A stretch of DNA of 64,000 bases from Platycnemis pennipes (GCA_933228895.1 OW121846.1:108517054-108581053); one strand, 5' to 3'; positions 1 to 14,344 are shown, numbered from the stretch's first letter. Notes: generated by a model from the letters alone, not told the origin. Made by a program: numbers and translations.

Positions 1-1807
1 TCGGATGTAATTGTCGTTTAATTGATAAGAATAGGAGTATCTTTTCAAAATCCGAGAAATAATTACCATACTAGTTACTGTGGCATTCAGTCATTGGCTG
101 ATGGAGCTATGATAAATTGGATAGGTAGGTATATGTCATTTGTTTGCAATTAATTTTACTCGCGTGTCCGTATGGAGGGATAATATTGGCGGCATGTCCG
201 TAAAAAAGGATTACGCTGAAAATTGTTTTTAATAGTCAATTTGAGTTAGAAATCGGAACTATAAGATCGGCTTTGAATGTCGGTGGGGATTTGTACCGGG
301 AAGAAAATAACAAATTTTTAATATATTCATATGCTGGGGCAATTAAATGAAATCTGCCCTTTGCGAGTCAAACTATCTTACTATTTATTTTTACGGAATA
401 TGAATCTCACATATCTAGCCTACATGACTATAATAATCCTACGCATACAAATATTTCACGTTATTTACGATCATAATATTTTCAAGGGCCTGAAAAATGT
501 TAAATTTATATGGGAAATTGCTTTACTTAATAAGCTACTCATTTCATTGAGCAAAGCATCTAACTGGGTGCTTCAACATATTAAGGTAACTTACATTGGA
601 CTTCCATCTGTTACTTGATATGGCAAAGAGTATTGTTGCCCAGCTCCCCCAAATCAATGCACATCAGTGTTCTTTCGTTACGTTCCCCCATATTCAGCCC
701 TTGAACACTTGCATTTAGTATTTGCTCTACTTTTATGCCATTAAAATTACAATTTTGTGTAGCTTCTTACGCTGTTAAAAACCCTCACTGATTATGACTT
801 GGGAACACATCTGTTGTGAAATAATCATTTATTAGCAAGTTTTGGTGGAGAAATTTTATCTCAGCTCGGTGTATGAAATTATGGTCTCGTTAATCCGCAT
901 TCCTACTTTCTTCTTACTTTTTGCAATCACGTTCTCAGATCTATCGATATATCGATGAGATTCTCATCTGCTCAAAACCAGTACCTTTCAGTTTGACTTC
1001 TTTCGGCCAATGCATGAATTTTGACGAAAAAAAGTTGAATATATGTCAATAAGTTTTATGGATTTCTATTTAATCATTTTCAATCATAGCCGACTTAGAT
1101 CTTAGAATACACTAATTACTCAAAATGTAATTTACATGGGATACAAGATAGTTCAAAATATTAATGAAATAGGATCTCACGTATACATTAATCGGCTGCG
1201 TAGATGAACCGAACATTATATATTCAGGGAGTTTTGGTGAATATATTTGCTATAGGCTGAATAAAATAAAATTTACCCTTATACCTCCTATTTTATATAA
1301 TTTTCGGTACCATCCTAGAATGACAATGTCTCGGGTAGAAGTCCATCATAATGAGAGTAAAAGAACCAACTCTGCAGTTTCCATATAAATTTTTACTTGG
1401 CACGACCATGGTTTTGTATCAGTGCTGAATCATTAGGACCTCTTGATGTAGCCCAGCAAATTTAACTCCATCATAGAATGCCTATTAAATAAATATTCCA
1501 ATGATTTATCCTTTCAAATCATAACGTTACGGGCGTTGATAAAATTCTAAATTTTATGCACATAGGAAAATTTTAATAAACAGTCGACGAGTTTGGACTT
1601 TATGAAAAATCTGAATGCATGATATGTCTAGCCAGCGGTGCAGATGGGGTAAAAATACGAGTTCTCAACTAGATTCTTGCTCTATAAAGACGTCTTTGTG
1701 CGTGCTTAGATAAGTGAACTGGTAATGGTACTGGTGGGTAACGAGATTTTCTGCGGCAAAACATTATGTACATTGCCAAGAAAAATGGGTAATACGACAA
1801 CTATTGC

Positions 1808-2092
1808 ATTTAAACTGCACATAGATCGCACAGATAGCGAGCAGGTCAGTTCCAGGTCAGTTTCATTTCATACAATGATTCTGTTAGTAGGTAATAATTT
1901 TCGCAATTAGTTATTTATGAAATAATTTATATGCAATGATTCTTTAATTTTATCATTTAAACTGCACATAGATCGCACAGATAGCGAACAGGTCAGTTTC
2001 ATTACATGCAATCATTCTGTTAGTAAGTAAGAATTTTCGCAATTAGTTATTTATGAAATAATTTATATGCAATGATTCTTTAATTTTATTAT
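1808..2092. repeat. Tandem duplication, two copies of about 147 bp
   Basis: A unit starting atttaaactgcacatagatc occurs at 1808 and again at 1955. Both copies continue through the shared segments aatttatatgcaatgattc and ttaattttat. Copy 1 has a short internal insertion repeating the words aggtcagtt, and the copies differ at scattered bases, so the duplication is not very recent. No open frame runs through both copies. Confidence 0.9.
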
Positions 2093-5000
2093 TTATATGC
2101 TTTCTGCATTACATAGTATAATTTTTCCACACATAACATTCAAAATTGTTTCATTTCTTTCTTAAAAATGATCCTTTCATTCACAATGTTCTCTACTGAG
2201 TATACCTACTTCATCCCGTTCATGCAACATTTAGAGACTTCTGCATAGTACACACTGTTGACAATAGTGCCACACTGCAAACCACAAATAATATCACGTT
2301 GCAAGTATAGAGCTTGAGAAATTAAAAACTAGTTTCTCCGCCCTTTTGTACACTAGGAAGGCTAAAAATATACAAAGTTTAGTAATCGGTTTCTCGTTTC
2401 AGTTTGCATTCCTACATTTAAATATTTTTTCCCTTAGATACTGCTAGATGATATACACATAAGGCGATATTTTTTACGAAAGTATGTATTCATTTACCAT
2501 TTGAGAAGTAATTACTTGAACAACGTAATAATGTGGCTGTTAGATAAATCAGCCTCAGGAAAGAGGTTACTTAATGCGCAAAAAAGCATTCAAATAAAGA
2601 TTATTGGCGTCTGAAACTTTGCTCAGGCACCATGATGATAAAGGGCGATGCACAAGATCATAGTAAAGAGATATTGCATGAAATAATGGTCAAGATTGAA
2701 AAAAATGGCAATCATAGTTACAATACTGGAAAAGAGATCAAATAAAAGAGATTTGAATTAGGAGTTGACCGCTCTTGAGCATCACTTTGCATTGCATGCT
2801 TAACATGTAATATATTAATCACCACGCTGTTTGTGAGGCAGCATTTTACTTTACAGGTTTCACCTTTTGAGGTAAGTGGAGATTACAAGCTTTCAGTGTT
2901 TATATATGAAATAATGACTGTTGGTCATGTAGTTCATTCACTGTAGTACTTTCTGCTTATAAAAAGGCTTTCTTCATAACAAATTGCAGAATCACGCTTG
3001 TGGTGGTGCTCAGTAGCCGTCATGTTCTTGGTGTCATAATATTTTTCACATGAAAACTGCAAGAGTGCACGCTCTTTATCAGTACAGTCCATCTCGTGTA
3101 GATGAAGTAGTGCTTGAATGCCAAATCTAAGCCCATGACAAGTATTGTTTTTTTAATCCGAGGATAACTAGACAAAAAATATCTCAAGCTCACCAATTGC
3201 AGGTAGATGGAAACAAAAAGTAAAGCGTAGTATCTTTCATAATTTAATTTGGATTACATACACATCCCTCAATCATAAAAAGGAAATAGTAGTGTTGAAG
3301 TATTTGTAAAACGATATATTGAATAACGGAAGTGTTTTATTCGTAAAACTGATACCTTACCCTGCTCGTTTTTATAAAGAATGAGATATGATCTGTAGTC
3401 ACGATTAAAATGTTTTGAAACCAATTTCAGTATGCTTATCTTCTCAGCTAGGGAGTTGAAATCAGTTTCATGTCAAGCAAAAGGACAAAACACCCACGAA
3501 ATTGGAATTAACAGAAAAATTTCTCAAAACATTTTCTTCTGTCAACTTTAACATTTCCCAACTCTGTTCAACACTGACCCCCATTCAATTTAATTCTCAG
3601 TTTTATGCATAATTTATTATCCATATTTTACTTTTTTGAAATTTTTATTTGCTTTGAATTAATAGCATGGCGACATAGATAGTTGACTTCAGTGATGTCG
3701 GCATACCAGTCCATACGGCTAGGATTTTATCGGTTTAGCGATTCAGCGATTTTATCGGGTGGTTAGGTCCTTAACGGCGCATCGGTATTTATCCCAATTG
3801 TGGCCTAAAAGAAGACAATAAGCTGTGCTGTAGCGTGTCATAAGATGAAACATTCCTAGTTGCCTAGCTGCCATAGTGACGGCTAATCTTCAAATTTCAT
3901 TGCTTGGAATCTGCTTTACAATTTCGTCAGCAGATAAATTTGGTCCTAATGTGCCGTATCTGGTAATTATATTTGCCGTCATATATTTCTTAAGGAAGAA
4001 TTTTTGTAATGTATATTGGCATATATATATTTAAAATAGTTGTTCCTGTATAGGTGAAAGTGAAAACCTCACACAACATAGCTGAACTTTGATCCTCGCG
4101 GAAGCATGGTCTAGCCCAGAGGTCAGGGGCCAAAATTGTAAGATGGAAGTGCCAAACCTGTTCCTATAAACAATTAAAAATTATTCGAGATCATAAGCTC
4201 TTCAATAATGTTTTTAAGAATTATTTTCAAAAATAAGGAAAACTGTAAGTAGTACTGTAACATGTAATAGTATTAACTGTGTCATTATACAAATGAGGAT
4301 ATTTGCCCAAACTTTGGTCTAGCTGGATTTTATCCGTATCATTTACTGCGAACCTTTCCTAATTCCTTCTTGAAACTAGTCATATTAAGGAACGACATCA
4401 ATATTTGCTTTTAATGCTTTTATTAATTAAACTATGGTAGGGTCATTTTCATATTCAATTTTACTTAAAAGCTACACATTCGACCGCGAAGAGTTACACA
4501 CGACGTGCGGACTGCAGTTTGCTGGCCCACGATCCAGCCGACAAACGAAAGAGAGCTATTTTCTGTTTTCTTACGAGGCAGAATTTCAATCCATCAATAT
4601 TGTGCTGCTCTGTTGAAATGTTTTTAGATATAAAGTTAAAGAAATATTATTACAAAATCTATTTGAGAAATATTATCGCAAAGGCAAGCGCCTTAGATTT
4701 AGTAGCTACTATTTGTGAAGACAGAATATATTAGGACCCGAGTAATTGATAAACTAAAATGTGAAATAAAAGTAATGGTATTCGGAATGAACCTTCAAAG
4801 TTAATTGTTAGGTTTGATAACTGATTAGCGGGTAAGAGAGAAACCTGGGCAGAAGTCGCTCGGCGGACGCTGTAATGTCTCGAGGATATTAGAGTCGGTA
4901 AAAAATTACTAACTTGTTGGAGTGAACGTTGGAGAGCGTGGGACTGGGACTGTAGAACCTGAAGCGGTGAAGCCTGGGTGAGCATTAACCTCATGAGAAT

Positions 5001-5311
5001 TTTGTGCCATGTCATTAAAATATTTCACGACTACGATAACTCATCTAAGACTCTTCCACCGCTAAGCAGTGCAACGCAAAGCAACTTATAAGGTGTAATA
5101 CATTCCCCACGAGCTGGTGGCACACTTCCTACCCAAGCAAAATCATATTTTTTTACCAGTAGGGTAGTTCTGGTAGAGTTCTTTCTGCCCGTTAGAGAAT
5201 TTTCCCCCAAGAAATGACATTCCTTGTTTGTTGAGCATGATTCGGTGCAATGGCTGTCCAGCGCCAACAATTACCGTAACGTTTTCTCCGCAAAACATTG
5301 AGTGGTGGAGA

Positions 5312-5356
5312 TATAGTGAATCGTCAACCATTCGCATTGGTTGATGATTCACTATA
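5312..5356. repeat. Hairpin with 19-bp stem
   Basis: The left arm tatagtgaatcgtcaacca (5312-5330) pairs with 5338-5356 across a 7-nt loop, with one G.T-type mismatch. The stem is too short for a typical animal pre-miRNA. It could be the core of a foldback element or a folded RNA. Confidence 0.8.
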
Positions 5357-6594
5357 AAGACGCGAGCAGTTTCTATACGCGTATGCTTTTAGCTTGAGAA
5401 TGCAGCTTATTTTCATAACAGAATACGTACATGGTGGTCTTCTTATTGTGAAGTACAAATTTAAAAGTGGACATCAATCCATCTGGCCGAAACTACGACC
5501 TTTTCCGGGTCCCTAGACGTAGCCTGTGTCTCATGTGCCTTTCCCACGACGTACCCGTCCCTCCTGGCACCATGAAACAATTTGGTGGGTGTTCATCGGC
5601 GTGTCGTACAGTGTGAAGTGTGCGTCTTTCTCACGCGGTTTGATGTTCGATGGGTCCTCGTCACCTTGAGAAATGTGCGCGCCCACCCTCCTATCGGATT
5701 GAATGCGAGGCTTAGCACAAGAAATAATAGCGGTATTTTAATCGTTAGATCGCGGCACAACTCATCAAGTGAGTAAAAGTGCTTGCAGCGAGAGCTTGTT
5801 GGCCAGTAGCAGTGTAAGAAGCTTTATCCGATATAAATGGTAATAACAGGCCGAAAAATATGCATGGACTAAGTAAAAGTTCTCCAGAAGTTCTAGATAA
5901 CCTCCCAACACTGAGAGTGTAACAAGGAAAAGAATATGAACTTTATTTCATGACACTTCATATATTACTCAGGAAGTAATCTACTTTGAAGTAAATGACC
6001 CCACTTGGTTTAATCTCCGAGCTTATTTCAGTAGACAAGCGGGGGAAGTGAAGTACTTACAACAAACACTATGGAGGAACATCGAAACTTGCAATTGCTT
6101 GAAAAAATCTGGGACAACCAAGTATTTCAGCTTTCGTGATTCCTACGCCCGATTCGCTACCTGAGAGGCATCGCAAGATATTTACTTCGTCGTGTCCGGT
6201 AATTTCATTTCATTATACCCTTAAAATCAGAGGGAAGTAGAAACACTCGTCCTCAATGGCACACGCTAAGACGTAAACATAAAATTAATTCGGAAGCAAT
6301 CGGCGTTCTTAGCGAGGCTACGAACGAAATGAAAGAGAGAGAGCCAAAGCGTCACTGCCCGCACGCTCGTTACTCGTAATGAAAGAGTTATTTGCATAGC
6401 ACGAAAATCATTTAGGATTCGAAAAAAACGTTCACTCTTTAAAAACCTGTCTCGGGTTGCACTTAAGACATGCTTACTCACTGTTTACTGTACGTCGATG
6501 TGGGACGCTTGCCTAAAACATCTGTTGATTTATTAGATCGGTTAAAAGAGGGTAGTTACTAATTAAAACTTTAGTTTCAACTTAACTCTTTCCT

Positions 6595-7480
6595 CGGGAT
6601 GAATTTCCAGAAGTCAGCGACCCCTTTCGGCACGGAAGCTGACTATTTGCGAAATCTGTTTCTCTTTCTGTGTTCGAGTCGAAATATCGAGAGATGTTCT
6701 CAGGAAGGTCCTGCGCCGATCTCGCCTCCACTCTGGGGCCGATCGAGTTCTGGGGAGACGGCATCCGAGATCTACCGCAGCGGGGTCCGATTCCGGGCCC
6801 GCCGTGCTTCGGCCTCGAAGGGCCCGCGCGCCGAAGGAGGGCGGCCCGCCGGGTGAAGTCGCGCCTCTCCTCGGCCCGCCCCCTAGAGGGGCAGCATCCG
6901 GGGCCCTCCCATCCGCGGCGGCCAACCCATCGCCGTGCGCACGCCACCGCGGAGGGCGGAGCGGCATCCGCGGGTGCGGCATCGATCACCGGCGCCACGT
7001 GCGTCCCGCTCCGGGAGGCCCCGCCCACGTCGTGGGCTCGGACCCCGCCTCTCGGGCCCCGCGAGCGCCAATCGCGAGGCGCCCACAAGTCGGCGCAGGC
7101 CAGGTGTGGGCGGCGCCCGGAGAGCGGGCCCTCTCCCGCACCCGCCCCGCACTGCCCCTCCCCATCGGCGGTGTCCCCTCGTCGCCAATCCGACCCTCCG
7201 CCCTCGGAATCGGGTTTCGGGCCTCCGTAATTAAGGGGCCGCCCTCGAGGGGACCTTCGCCGCCCTCCGCACGCCCTCCTCGGGCAAGGGCCGGGGTATC
7301 TGGGAGCCGGCTCATTAGCTGCGTATCCGCAGCAGTGAAAGAAGGCTGGGAGGGGTGCAGAGGAGCGGTTGCTCAGGGGGAGGAATTGCCGCGCGCGAAT
7401 TGGGGGAGGCAGCCGCGGAGGGGCGCGGCAGCTTCGTTTCGGCTCCAGCCGCCCTTTCCCGCTCCCCACATCACCCCTTC
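6595..7480. promoter_or_regulatory. CpG-rich GC island
   Basis: The composition changes abruptly from AT-rich flanks to dense C+G with many CpG dinucleotides (for example cgcgcgccg and gcggcccgccgggtg around 6826-6856). Long frames are open on both strands at once (minus 6582-7493, plus 6804-7667 and others). This is expected where stop codons are rare and is not evidence of a protein. The island could be an unmethylated promoter or enhancer CpG island. I could not identify a transcription start. Confidence 0.5.
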
Positions 7481-10400
7481 GAAGACACAGCAATGCACGT
7501 CAACTATGATGCAATCCATTCGGACACATGTGCCAAATCCCCTCCTTGCTATGGACCCTTCCGCTCACCTTCTCAACCATACCGTTATCATCGTCTTGAG
7601 TTTTGTTTTGGTTTTTAATCGTTTGTCTTCATTCGAGAGGGTTGGTTACTATGCAATGGTGCAATGATTCAACCCCTTGCTTCAAACACTTGTTTTCCCG
7701 AACATTGATAAAAGATTCGTTGAGAATTCTCCTGTTATTTGGAGCGTATTAAGATTATCCGGTAGCCGTTATAGTCTGCTCATTTCCACAAGAACGTCCT
7801 ATGATATAGGCTTCTCCTTCGTTCGCAGCTGAATTTCATAATTCAATAACCTCGGCTCAGGTATACATCGTGAAGCACATACACCAAAAGTAATATTGAG
7901 GCTGGTTTTCATTGATGAATATGAACTTCATCTTTCACATGCCTGCAGTGTGTCAAATACACGTAGTTGCAGCTCTGGGAGGTGGTTCTTCTTTGGAATC
8001 TATGAGATTATGAGATAAAAAACATCATATTGTCAGATGTGGGATGGTATGGAGTATCAACCGATTTGAATTCGGAGCTCTCTGGGACGAATATGTATAT
8101 TTTATCACATCACGCAAACCACAAAAAGTTTCAAATAAATACGGTAATAATCCATTTACCAGCAAGCATTGATCAGCGATTACCAGCAATGCTCGCGATG
8201 ACGACTTATTGCCGCCCATGTCGTACCTTGTGGTTTAGTTACTTTTGAAAATCATTTGCACGGTTTGTAAACCTCAAATTATTCCAATATTTTCCCCATG
8301 ATTGTAATTGTTTATGTTTTAGGAGTGTTTTGGTGTTTAAGAAGGATTATTTATTTTAACTCGCGGAAAGTATGTAACATATTTGAACGTACTAATGTGA
8401 GGCCTTAAATATTCTCCCGAAATATGGTGCTAATTTTTCCTTTAGCGCTTCATTTCCGACGAAATTTTTCATTTTCTAGGATATAAGATGGCTTCGCATT
8501 CTCTTAGATTGGGGTTTGGAGTATTTTCCATTTTAACCTTGAATCAGATTTCAAGGTGATCCTACTACTGAGGAAATATCTAGTTAAACATATTTGAGGC
8601 TTGAAAGCAGACGATTTGAACTCTTTTGAAGTTTACGTTCATGTCAGCTAATCGTTTGCCTGAAGTACTTCATGTAACCATAAGTTTCGCCAACTGCCAG
8701 GGTAACTTAATGTCTGCACGAACTCATGAATAACGCTAACCAAAAATTATAAATTTGAGCCTGTGCAGCATAAATTCAATGCTAAGGTGAACATGTCACG
8801 CTCAAGGTGAAGTTTTTACCGATGATTGGCGTGTTGCCGCGCTAGTGCGTTAGCAGCTGATCTCTCTATGAGAGATGCCAACACCTCATATTCAGCCTAA
8901 TAAATTTGTCTCGGTTATAAGAAATCATAGGCACCATTTGTGACGGGAGTTTGGATACACCTTAATTTGCTTTTGTCAGCATTAATTAGCGGAGATATAA
9001 AACTCGGGCTTTGAAAAAATATTTTCACTCATGGTATTTTTTCTTATTGCATTATTATTTTATTTTAATTATTAATTTTATGGGGTTGTATTTTTGAACT
9101 ATCAGTAGTAGTTCTTTGGAACTAATCTTTCAAATACAATAATTAGCAGAAAATGGTATACATATGTGAATAACAATCACTCAACACATTACAATTTATC
9201 ACAATATACCTATGTTGTCACCTACAAACATTTTTTTAAGAAAAATGACAGTTGTTATTTAAAATCTAATATTCATTTGGCATTTTTGTATTTGATTAGT
9301 TTATTGATTAGTTGGACATACGTAATTTCTGTAAATGAGAATTTTATTGGTACCAAATTTCAACTTACTATTTAAATCGAATCCCGGTGGGATAATTATA
9401 GAGTTACTGTTTTGTCTACCACTGCATAACCATCTTGATGAATCTATAAAACAATTTATTGTCATCTAAAATATATATATCTATTTATTTTATTCGTTAC
9501 TATTCTTTATTTCCTTGGATTGAATTAGCTCATAACCTTCAGGCCTAAAACCGACTGTTATAATGGAAAATGTGTAAGTGCCAAGCACTTATATTCAGGA
9601 CATAGAAGCTGTTATAATGTCTCGAGGCATAATTCTTGCTCTTTTAAGACATAATGTTTCAATTTTGCCTTCACCCTAAATTGCATTCTCAGATTTTGGA
9701 AATATATATGAGTTGCAGCAATACCGAATATCACAGTAAAACCAAGTGATGGCGTTAATGTTTCAATAGAAAATGAAAGTTTTTTGCATTAATATTGGAT
9801 CATTCTGTCGCCTACACCACATATTTTCCGGTTCGAACTGATTTTGGGTGTTGCTTCATTGAATGGAAATTTCACGCAATGGAGCGATGAGTAAGAAGGC
9901 GACAAATGATTTATTCTATTATGCCTTCAAATTTCATCAGAGTTGAGTGAGATAATTCATAGCGTATTCATTGTCATAAGTTCCAATTTTATCCGCTGGG
10001 AGTTTCAACACCCATTTCCATGTTTTGGATAATACCACTTTACGTTCTCTGTAATTATTTGCAAATAAGATAAGATTGTAGAATAGGATATACTTGAATT
10101 GATATGTGAACTGTAGACCCCTCTTATTCTTCATCAACTTCTTCTTAGTTCTTCTTCATTGCCCTCTCTTGTGCTGTTTATTCATCCATAAACTCATCCT
10201 ATGACACATTTTTACTCCACATTTGCCTGGCTTCTGCCATCCGTGCCTTTAATTTTTCTTGCTATTATACCGTCACAGTTAATGTCTTAGTACCTACTGT
10301 GAAGATTAATAGTTGCGAATAAAGCACCGCACAGTTTCAGAATATCCTAAGTTAAGCCCAGTAATCCGGTCCAAGAATAGTATCATCTCCATATCGGGAA

Positions 10401-12150
10401 ATGTCACCCTCTCTGTTTATAGTGTAAAAACAATTATTTTTTATGAAAAATAAGGGAAAAATATGGTCAAATTTAAATTTATGATTCAGATAGTCTAGGT
10501 AAGCTCTCATCCCGTATTTCGTGCAGACAAATATCGCTTTTTCTGCTGTATCTAGATGTGATTTCGGAGATTAGACCATTAGATTTGTTCAGTCATTCTA
10601 GGGTTCATACTTGCGAGTTCACAGAGAATGCACCGTTGCAGCATTAGGACTAAATTAAAGCCCTCTAAACCAACGAGAGTAAGGTCATAGTTCACAGAAG
10701 TTAACTCATTTATGGGTTAGTTTCTTTTAATTGCTCGTGATGAGAATGCCATTAGATGAAAGAATTAAGAGAGGAGGTGCACTCTTACTGCATCTCCACA
10801 AAAATCATCTAGACCTCCGTTTTCTTGGCGATATTTTAAGTTCAAATAAATAGATTCACCGTCACTGGGAGATACTCTGTTTTATTAGTCCTACCCCATG
10901 TCACACTCCCTTGGGGTGGCTTGCAGGGTAGTCAGTAGGTATATATAGATATGGAAACTTTCCCAGATTAATTTGGAATGGAAAATAATGTTGCTTTGCT
11001 TAATTCCCGGATTATTACATTTATAAAATGACATGTATGAGGCCCTGAATGTAAATCTGAAGGTTAACATTTCTGGATACACACATTCAAAATGGACAAA
11101 ATTCTTGTTAATTGTATTTTAATAAGCCATTACAAATCGCCACAGTGTTTCCACTCAGCTTATCATAAATGATCTCTGAGTGAATTTCGTTCGTCCATGG
11201 TGCATTAGGACATAAAATTAAGATATATTTTATGATCATGCGCTATTTGAAAGATTTTGTACGTGAGTCATTTTTTTTCATTCCTGGTAAAAGTTTGATT
11301 ATGAGAAATCGCTCCGCTTAAAACCGACAAAATTTAGGCGAGACACTGCACGAGAATAAACAGCAAACTCGTCATTTCCCGAGCAAACTCGGATAAATAT
11401 TTCTATTTAAATTGTCATCATCATCCCGTTTTTTTGCTTTTTTGGGTTGCCTGAATTCGTGTAGTAGTTTTGGTTTTATCTGCTCACGCATTATCTTCAT
11501 TGTCGTGGGAGCATCATGAAGCATTTTATTTTTTTAGCACACATTATCTCCTCGCGAACTTGAATTTTGGTATTTTATATTTTTCCCCCAATCCCATTAT
11601 CTTAACCCTTTCTTTAAAATGAAGATGCTTAGTTTCAGTGGCAAGGAGGCACATTTTTCACAATATCTGTTTCCTTCTGGGATTGTTCTAGTGGTTTTTA
11701 TCTTAGCTTACGTATCGGCAGTTAATAAATGGGAAGAACTAATTTTTCAATTAAGTATTGAAAGGAACATGACGTGATCAATAATTTATGGAGTGAGATA
11801 GGGCAGTCAGTACCAGAGTTACACTGTCGAAGAAACCAAGAATTTATTTCGTCACAACATTTCGATTTTAATTGCTTTCATCCGTGGATAATTTCCTCCC
11901 ATTATCCACGCAAATTTTTATAGCGTATTCCGCAAAAAACATGCCACAATCATGAACCATCACTTAGTTATCTTTACAATACTTAGAATCCAAGTGAATC
12001 AATTATATACTACAATTATCCGTCACCCGTCCCATGCTTCACCCTCCAGTTGTTCCACGAACACCACTCTTACCGGTAGGGAGTGCAATTTCACATGAAG
12101 TCCTCGTTATATATCATGGGACGTGAGTTTTTTTTCCAGTTTCTGACGTG
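7481..12150. other. AT-rich intergenic or intronic DNA, no gene recognised
   Basis: All frames are short and non-matching. A tRNA box B-like scrap (aatcgaatcccggtggg, near 9375) may be the end of a decayed SINE, but no box A is recognisable. I see nothing else structured here. Confidence 0.6.
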
Positions 12151-12154
12151 AAAT

Positions 12155-12395
12155 CGTGAGACGTGAGGAGTGGTCGGCTTTGGCGGGACCATGGCCGCAC
12201 CAATCGTTGGTGCGCATCCCTCGTGCCTCTCGCCGACCTCGCATTCACCAGGATCCCCGAAGCGCCTACCGACCGCACCCAGGCGCCGGCGCCATCCCGG
12301 CCGACTCTTCCTAATCCTCGGGCGCACACTCTCGCCGTCGGCAGGGAAACGACGTCTGGCGCAGCCGCGAAAGGCGTCTTCCGGTGAGCGTCAAT
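12155..12395. promoter_or_regulatory. Short GC/CpG-rich island
   Basis: GC-dense DNA with CpG-rich words (cgccggcgcc, ggccgactc) lies between AT-rich flanks. Short frames are open on both strands. I see no protein similarity. A tRNA-like SINE lies about 80 bp downstream. Confidence 0.4.
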
Positions 12396-12477
12396 TTTGA
12401 CGACACGTGCCATGACTTTTTCCGATGCCACATGGAAGCACTTTGCCGTCTCTCCTCTGGGATTCGTGAGAATCGCG

Positions 12478-12545
12478 TTGGTGTAGTAGCTAGAGAATTG
12501 GCTTCTCATCTCTAAGACCCGGGCTGAAATCCCGGCTGTGACAGA
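12478..12545 (+). repeat. tRNA-derived SINE head (pol III box A and box B)
   Basis: Box A-like tagctagagaattgg (12487-12501) is followed about 20 bp later by box B-like gggctgaaatccc (12521-12533), with cloverleaf-like spacing. Box B departs from the GGTTCGANTCC consensus at two positions and I cannot fold a full tRNA, so this is a SINE head rather than a tRNA gene. The 3' limit of the element is not clear. Confidence 0.5.
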
Positions 12546-12559
12546 GTTTTCATCATAAT

Positions 12560-14340
12560 TCGGCAAACTCTTGGTTTTTCCGCAATTTTTTTACCCTTCA
12601 CACCCGGTTTCACAACCTGATATGTCGAAATCGGTTGTGCCAGGCAAAAACATTTGTGGAAAACCAACTATTTTCAGAATTATGATGAATTGTTTTCACC
12701 ACTTGACGGCCGATACCATTAAGTAGGTTTTCCAATGTTATACCGGTCAACACTTGCGCGTGGAAAGTACTTCGAGTCCAGTATTACGTCCATCGGATGG
12801 GATGTTAAATCATGGACATCAAGGCGCCCTTCGTTAAAGGTAGGCTCCTGTTGACGTCGGGTTTCACTCAATCCTTCCTTCGTTCCCTCTTTTTCGGTAC
12901 CCAAGCATCCACTTATTCTAAATGGCACAAATGACATTGGTTGTCTCATACCTTCGCCCAAATAACTACCATTTTTTGGATTTTTGGTGTCAGATTCCAC
13001 CCGAAATTCAATTTGATGACTCATTTACTACAGCTATCAAATATTAGAAATATTTTTCTCGGGCACACGACGTGACATAGGTAGCAAGCGCTTGTGTTTT
13101 ATTCATTTAGTTTATGGGGCATACTGATGCTTCAATTATGAGCCCGATTTTTATTTTAGCCCTCGATAAGTCCATAAGGTCTTATTAGTAGAAGGTCCAT
13201 TAGTACAAGTCTTCTCACATTTCTAATCCAGCATGGATAAGAAATGTGAGAAGATTTCATCGTAGATGAGAATGGAGAAAGCTTTGATTTCAATTTATAT
13301 TAAGATTGAGTCGACTTAGTAAAATCTATTTCCTGGCAAAATGCAGTTCTTTGAGCATTATTTGAAGTGAATGAAGGTATAATCTCAGGAGATGCTGAAA
13401 AAATCAAAATTTTGATTATGTTTTCGGCAATGCCGGGTAATATATGTAGATCTATTAAGGAATTTACTGTAGGATACATTCCTGTAGCCAAATCGTTTTA
13501 TTGCTTCTTTAACTCTTATTTTATCATTAATGATTACCCACTGTTGAACGAAGTAATTTCACATAATTGAGCTCGATTTAAACCTTGAAATATTTGCCTG
13601 TGGAGAGATAAAAATGAAAGGTCTATTGAGCAAATATTGAGCAGTAGTACTGAGATGAACACATGTGTAACATGGGTATGGGACAAACTTGAACGCGAAC
13701 GTGATTTATAGGAACGGAAAAATGTACGGAAACATTCTTTAATGAATTTATTAAGAGATTACTTCGTCATTACCAAAGCGCTGACATTATTTAATACACC
13801 ACCACCGTTTTAAATTTTGCGTTTATACACGCACGTTAACTCCATTATTAACTCATAAATTTCAAACCAATCGCAATTTAAATTGACCAGTATTTCGTCA
13901 TTTTATTTATGGATACTTTTGCGAAGACAGATTTAAAGGGGTTTTTACAAAATTTACAGTAAAGTCTTTTCTCAGTCATGCATCACCATATCAGCACTCC
14001 AATATTTTCATTTAGTTGTCATTGAATCAAAAACTTGGCATGATCTAGAAAACCAGAATATTAATGTAATACTCCATGCTGTAACCCTGGAACACATTTG
14101 CCTTCGCGTGACATATTTCTGAAAGTGAGCTATTTTAAGTAGAAATTATTTGCGTCTAACTTTCGTCTCAGTATAAATCGACAAGAGAATATCTTGAACA
14201 TAATTGATTGGACGTTTATCCTTAAAACTGTGACCGTAACCGAGCGAAATATAGAAGGATTGTAAATGATGAACATCACATTTAGTGGAAATAGTTAATG
14301 CCGGATCCTTCATGAAATTAAATATGACATTTTCAAGCAT
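12560..14340. other. AT-rich DNA, no gene recognised
   Basis: There are scattered short frames without similarity, the longest being a minus frame of 101 codons at 12719-13024 that I do not recognise. The segment contains the hairpin at 13211-13253. Confidence 0.55.
13211..13253. repeat. Near-perfect 20-bp hairpin with 3-nt loop
   Basis: The arm cttctcacatttctaatcca (13211-13230) pairs with 13234-13253 with a single A.A mismatch and a gca loop. It is a tight cruciform-type palindrome. The loop is too small for a canonical pre-miRNA. Confidence 0.85.
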
Positions 14341-14344
14341 AAAC

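Larger units (their letters stand above)
1..6590. other. AT-rich intergenic or intronic DNA, no gene recognised
   Basis: The stretch is AT-rich with stops in all frames; the open frames are under 100 codons and none resembles a protein I know. It contains the tandem duplication at 1808-2092 and the hairpin at 5312-5356, listed separately. Between about 4850 and 6500 the base composition is more balanced, but I see no exon there with convincing splice signals. Confidence 0.6.

Noticed and set aside
331..618. 95-codon AT-rich frame
   Set aside because: Leu/Ile/Tyr-rich composition typical of random AT-rich DNA; no similarity.
6582..7667. Open frames of 303 codons (minus) and 287 codons (plus)
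   Set aside because: They overlap each other and several other frames in a CpG-rich, stop-poor block, read as Arg/Pro/Gly-rich low complexity, and contain no known domain.
9370..9395. SINE or tRNA T-arm scrap (also near 19648 and 34463)
   Set aside because: Each is a single box B-like word without a box A at the right distance.
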